The notes beneath the pieces are model-generated. The model was not told where the DNA came from. It saw only the letters and a list, made by a program, of their open reading frames with translations, and ran no database searches. A stretch of 10,000 nt of DNA from the NCBI RefSeq assembly GCF_000188695.1, contig NW_004754928.1, forward strand, positions 1,928,379-1,938,378, in the 5' to 3' direction. Below, in pieces: positions 8,988-10,000 of this stretch. Positions within the stretch are counted from its first letter, which is position 1; every line of letters begins with the position of its first letter. This stretch comes from Salpingoeca rosetta. Taxonomy: Eukaryota; Opisthokonta; Choanoflagellata; Craspedida; Salpingoecidae. The translations under genes and the position numbers were made by a program.

Positions 8988-9031
<44 letters not shown>
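8988..9031. repeat. (GT)22 microsatellite in the NOP2 5' leader
   Basis: A perfect run beginning four bases upstream of the NOP2 ATG, so the mRNA leader probably contains a (CA)n tract right up to the start codon. Confidence 0.95.
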
Positions 9032-9035
<4 letters not shown>

Positions 9036-9109
9036 GTAGAGGGAGAGAGGGGTGGGGGGAGAGGGAGAGTGTGTGTCGTGTGGTGTGCGGCTTAGTGGAT
9101 GAAGTGCGA

Positions 9110-9115
9110 CACGTG
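9110..9115. promoter_or_regulatory. CACGTG E-box palindrome
   Basis: A perfect CACGTG, the preferred site of Myc/Max-type bHLH-zip dimers, sits about 126 bases upstream of the NOP2 ATG and 163 upstream of the PPP1R21 ATG. Ribosome-biogenesis genes in animals and their relatives are known targets of such sites, as I recall. CACGTG also occurs at 203, 275, 2004, 5953 and 7471, so location is the main support. Confidence 0.4.
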
Positions 9116-9193
9116 CGCAGAGAAAAAGAAGCAGCAAAGGGAAAATACACGCAGAGAAGAACAAGCTTGAGGAGAGAAAAACTTTGTGGGGAG

Positions 9194-9199
9194 CACGTG
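9194..9199. promoter_or_regulatory. Second CACGTG E-box palindrome in the divergent promoter
   Basis: A second perfect CACGTG lies 84 bases from the first and about 80 bases upstream of the PPP1R21 ATG. Two perfect sites in 293 bases is more than the background of five in the other 9.7 kb would predict. Binding is not shown by sequence alone. Confidence 0.4.
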
Positions 9200-9277
9200 G
9201 CAAAAAGAGCAACATCAAGGGCGCAAGGGCAAATTTGACTTGCTCTGCGATCATCCAAAGGCAACTTTGACTTGGAC

Positions 9278-9397
9278 ATGGCGGATCAGGCGAACAAGTA
9301 CGATGGCTTGCTGGCCAAGTACGCCGAGGTGAGTGCTGAGCAGTGTCTGTGGCTGTGATGGTGTTGTCTGCGTGTGTGTCTGTGTCTGTGTCTGTGC

Positions 9398-9429
<32 letters not shown>

Positions 9430-10000
9430 CTGTCTGTGTGTGTGTGTGTGCTTGTGTGTGTGTGTGTGTGTCTGTGTGTGCCGGTCTCTGCCTGCCGTTG
9501 TTCGGACAAGGTCTGGTGCATTCACGCCACCCTTCTGCTCTAACCTGTTCTTCCTCTTGCTCTCATCACCACCCACCAACAGCTGAAGCAGAAGCACACG
9601 GTGCTGAAGCGAGCCATGAAGGAGATGCAGGCCCAACAACAGCAAGGCCAGCAACAACATGGCCAGCATGGGCAGCAAGGGCAGGGGCCGTCTGAAGGTT
9701 ATGCGGACGCAACCATGAGCCTCAAGGTGAGCAATTTCCGACACTGTCTTGCAGTAGCACCATCAACTACATGCGATGACTGCATGACCGGTGGCTGTGC
9801 TGTCAGCCGCCTACACAACTTGTTGTGCACTGACGTTATTCTCTAACCGCCCACAAAAAGACCCACAACATGCGTTTACAGACACACACACAAACGCATG
9901 GATGAAGCTCACACTTTTTTTTTGTCTTGCTTCTTTTCCCTTCTCTCCTCTAGGAGCAACTTCGTGGCCGAGATCAGCGTATCCGCGATCTACGGCAAGA
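9278..10000 (+). CDS. PPP1R21: PPP1R21-like KLRAQ coiled-coil protein (5' end, runs off window)
   Basis: Exons: 9278-9328, 9583-9726, and 9954 to beyond 10000; the first two junctions are phase 0. The ATG has G at -3 and +4, and an in-frame TGA lies just upstream at 9236-9238. The N-terminus reads [20 protein letters not shown] and then, after a Gln/Gly/His-rich insertion, [18 protein letters not shown]. This matches the start of animal PPP1R21 (KYxxLxxxYxxLRxQNxVLK ... LKEQLKxKDQxxRKLQQ), the KLRAQ domain. In animals this is a long coiled-coil subunit (Fy-2) of the FERRY complex, which joins Rab5 early endosomes to mRNAs and ribosomes; it was first listed as a protein phosphatase 1 regulatory subunit. 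Only about 80 residues are visible, so the diagnostic middle and C-terminal regions are not seen. Another coiled-coil protein is the main alternative. It is transcribed divergently from NOP2, with start codons 293 bases apart. Confidence 0.82.
9366..9480. repeat. Interrupted (GT)n array in PPP1R21 intron 1
   Basis: About 50 GT units with TC, CG and CT breaks. It starts 38 bases after the donor at 9329 and reads as (UG)n in the sense strand, opposite to the arrays in NOP2. Confidence 0.93.

Larger units (their letters stand above)
8985..9277. promoter_or_regulatory. Head-to-head NOP2/PPP1R21 intergenic region, probable bidirectional promoter
   Basis: These 293 bases separate two divergent start codons and must hold both 5' UTRs and both core promoters unless further upstream non-coding exons exist. 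From the NOP2 side it holds a (TG)22 tract at 8988-9031, a GA-rich stretch at about 9032-9070 (pyrimidine-rich in the NOP2 sense), then a mixed, partly A-rich stretch up to the PPP1R21 ATG. Two CACGTG palindromes lie at 9110-9115 and 9194-9199. I see no convincing TATA box. Shared regulation is inferred from spacing only. Confidence 0.7.

Noticed and set aside
8984..9254. N-terminally extended NOP2 starting at an in-frame ATG at 9254
   Set aside because: The frame is open, but the extension would consist partly of (Thr-His)n from the repeat. Known NOP2 proteins begin at the MGRK-type motif, which here has a good start context.

Overview
This is a eukaryotic window that is rich in genes and introns. 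It holds three protein-coding genes: the 3' part of a triple-LIM gene (+), a complete NOP2 gene (-), and the 5' end of a PPP1R21 (KLRAQ) gene (+). The exons were rebuilt by hand from GT/AG borders. Codon phase is consistent across every junction, and homology supports many of them. Introns are short (about 150-530 bases) and many are filled with long (CA)n/(TG)n tracts. The gene content (Prickle/testin-like LIM tandem, KLRAQ protein), roughly 50-55% GC and intron density suggest a unicellular holozoan. A choanoflagellate such as Salpingoeca is my best guess, but this is inference and not certain.

Layout: 1-2967 is the LIM gene, nine visible exons ending in TGA at 2965-2967. 2968-3320 is a tail-to-tail intergenic or 3' UTR stretch. 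3321-8984 (-) is NOP2 with 14 exons and 880 codons. It encodes the nucleolar 25S/28S rRNA m5C methyltransferase, with the SAM site, the PCS and TCS cysteines, an acidic N-terminal domain and a long Lys/Gln/Ala-rich tail. 8985-9277 is a head-to-head promoter region containing two CACGTG palindromes and a (TG)22 tract. 9278-10000 is the start of PPP1R21, three exons, running off the window.

How the genes relate: NOP2 makes and modifies large-subunit rRNA. In animals PPP1R21 is a coiled-coil subunit of the FERRY complex, which couples Rab5 endosomes to mRNAs and the translation machinery. A shared promoter with Myc/Max-type E-boxes fits co-expression, but that is inference. The LIM gene is probably a cytoskeletal or adhesion adaptor and shows no link to the other two.

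I found no mobile element, CRISPR array, tRNA or rRNA, and no convincing new system. The most unusual features are splice sites embedded in dinucleotide repeats, oppositely oriented CA and TG arrays that could pair in the LIM pre-mRNA, phase-coupled alternative splice sites inside LIM1, and a Gln/Gly/His insertion in the KLRAQ coiled coil.
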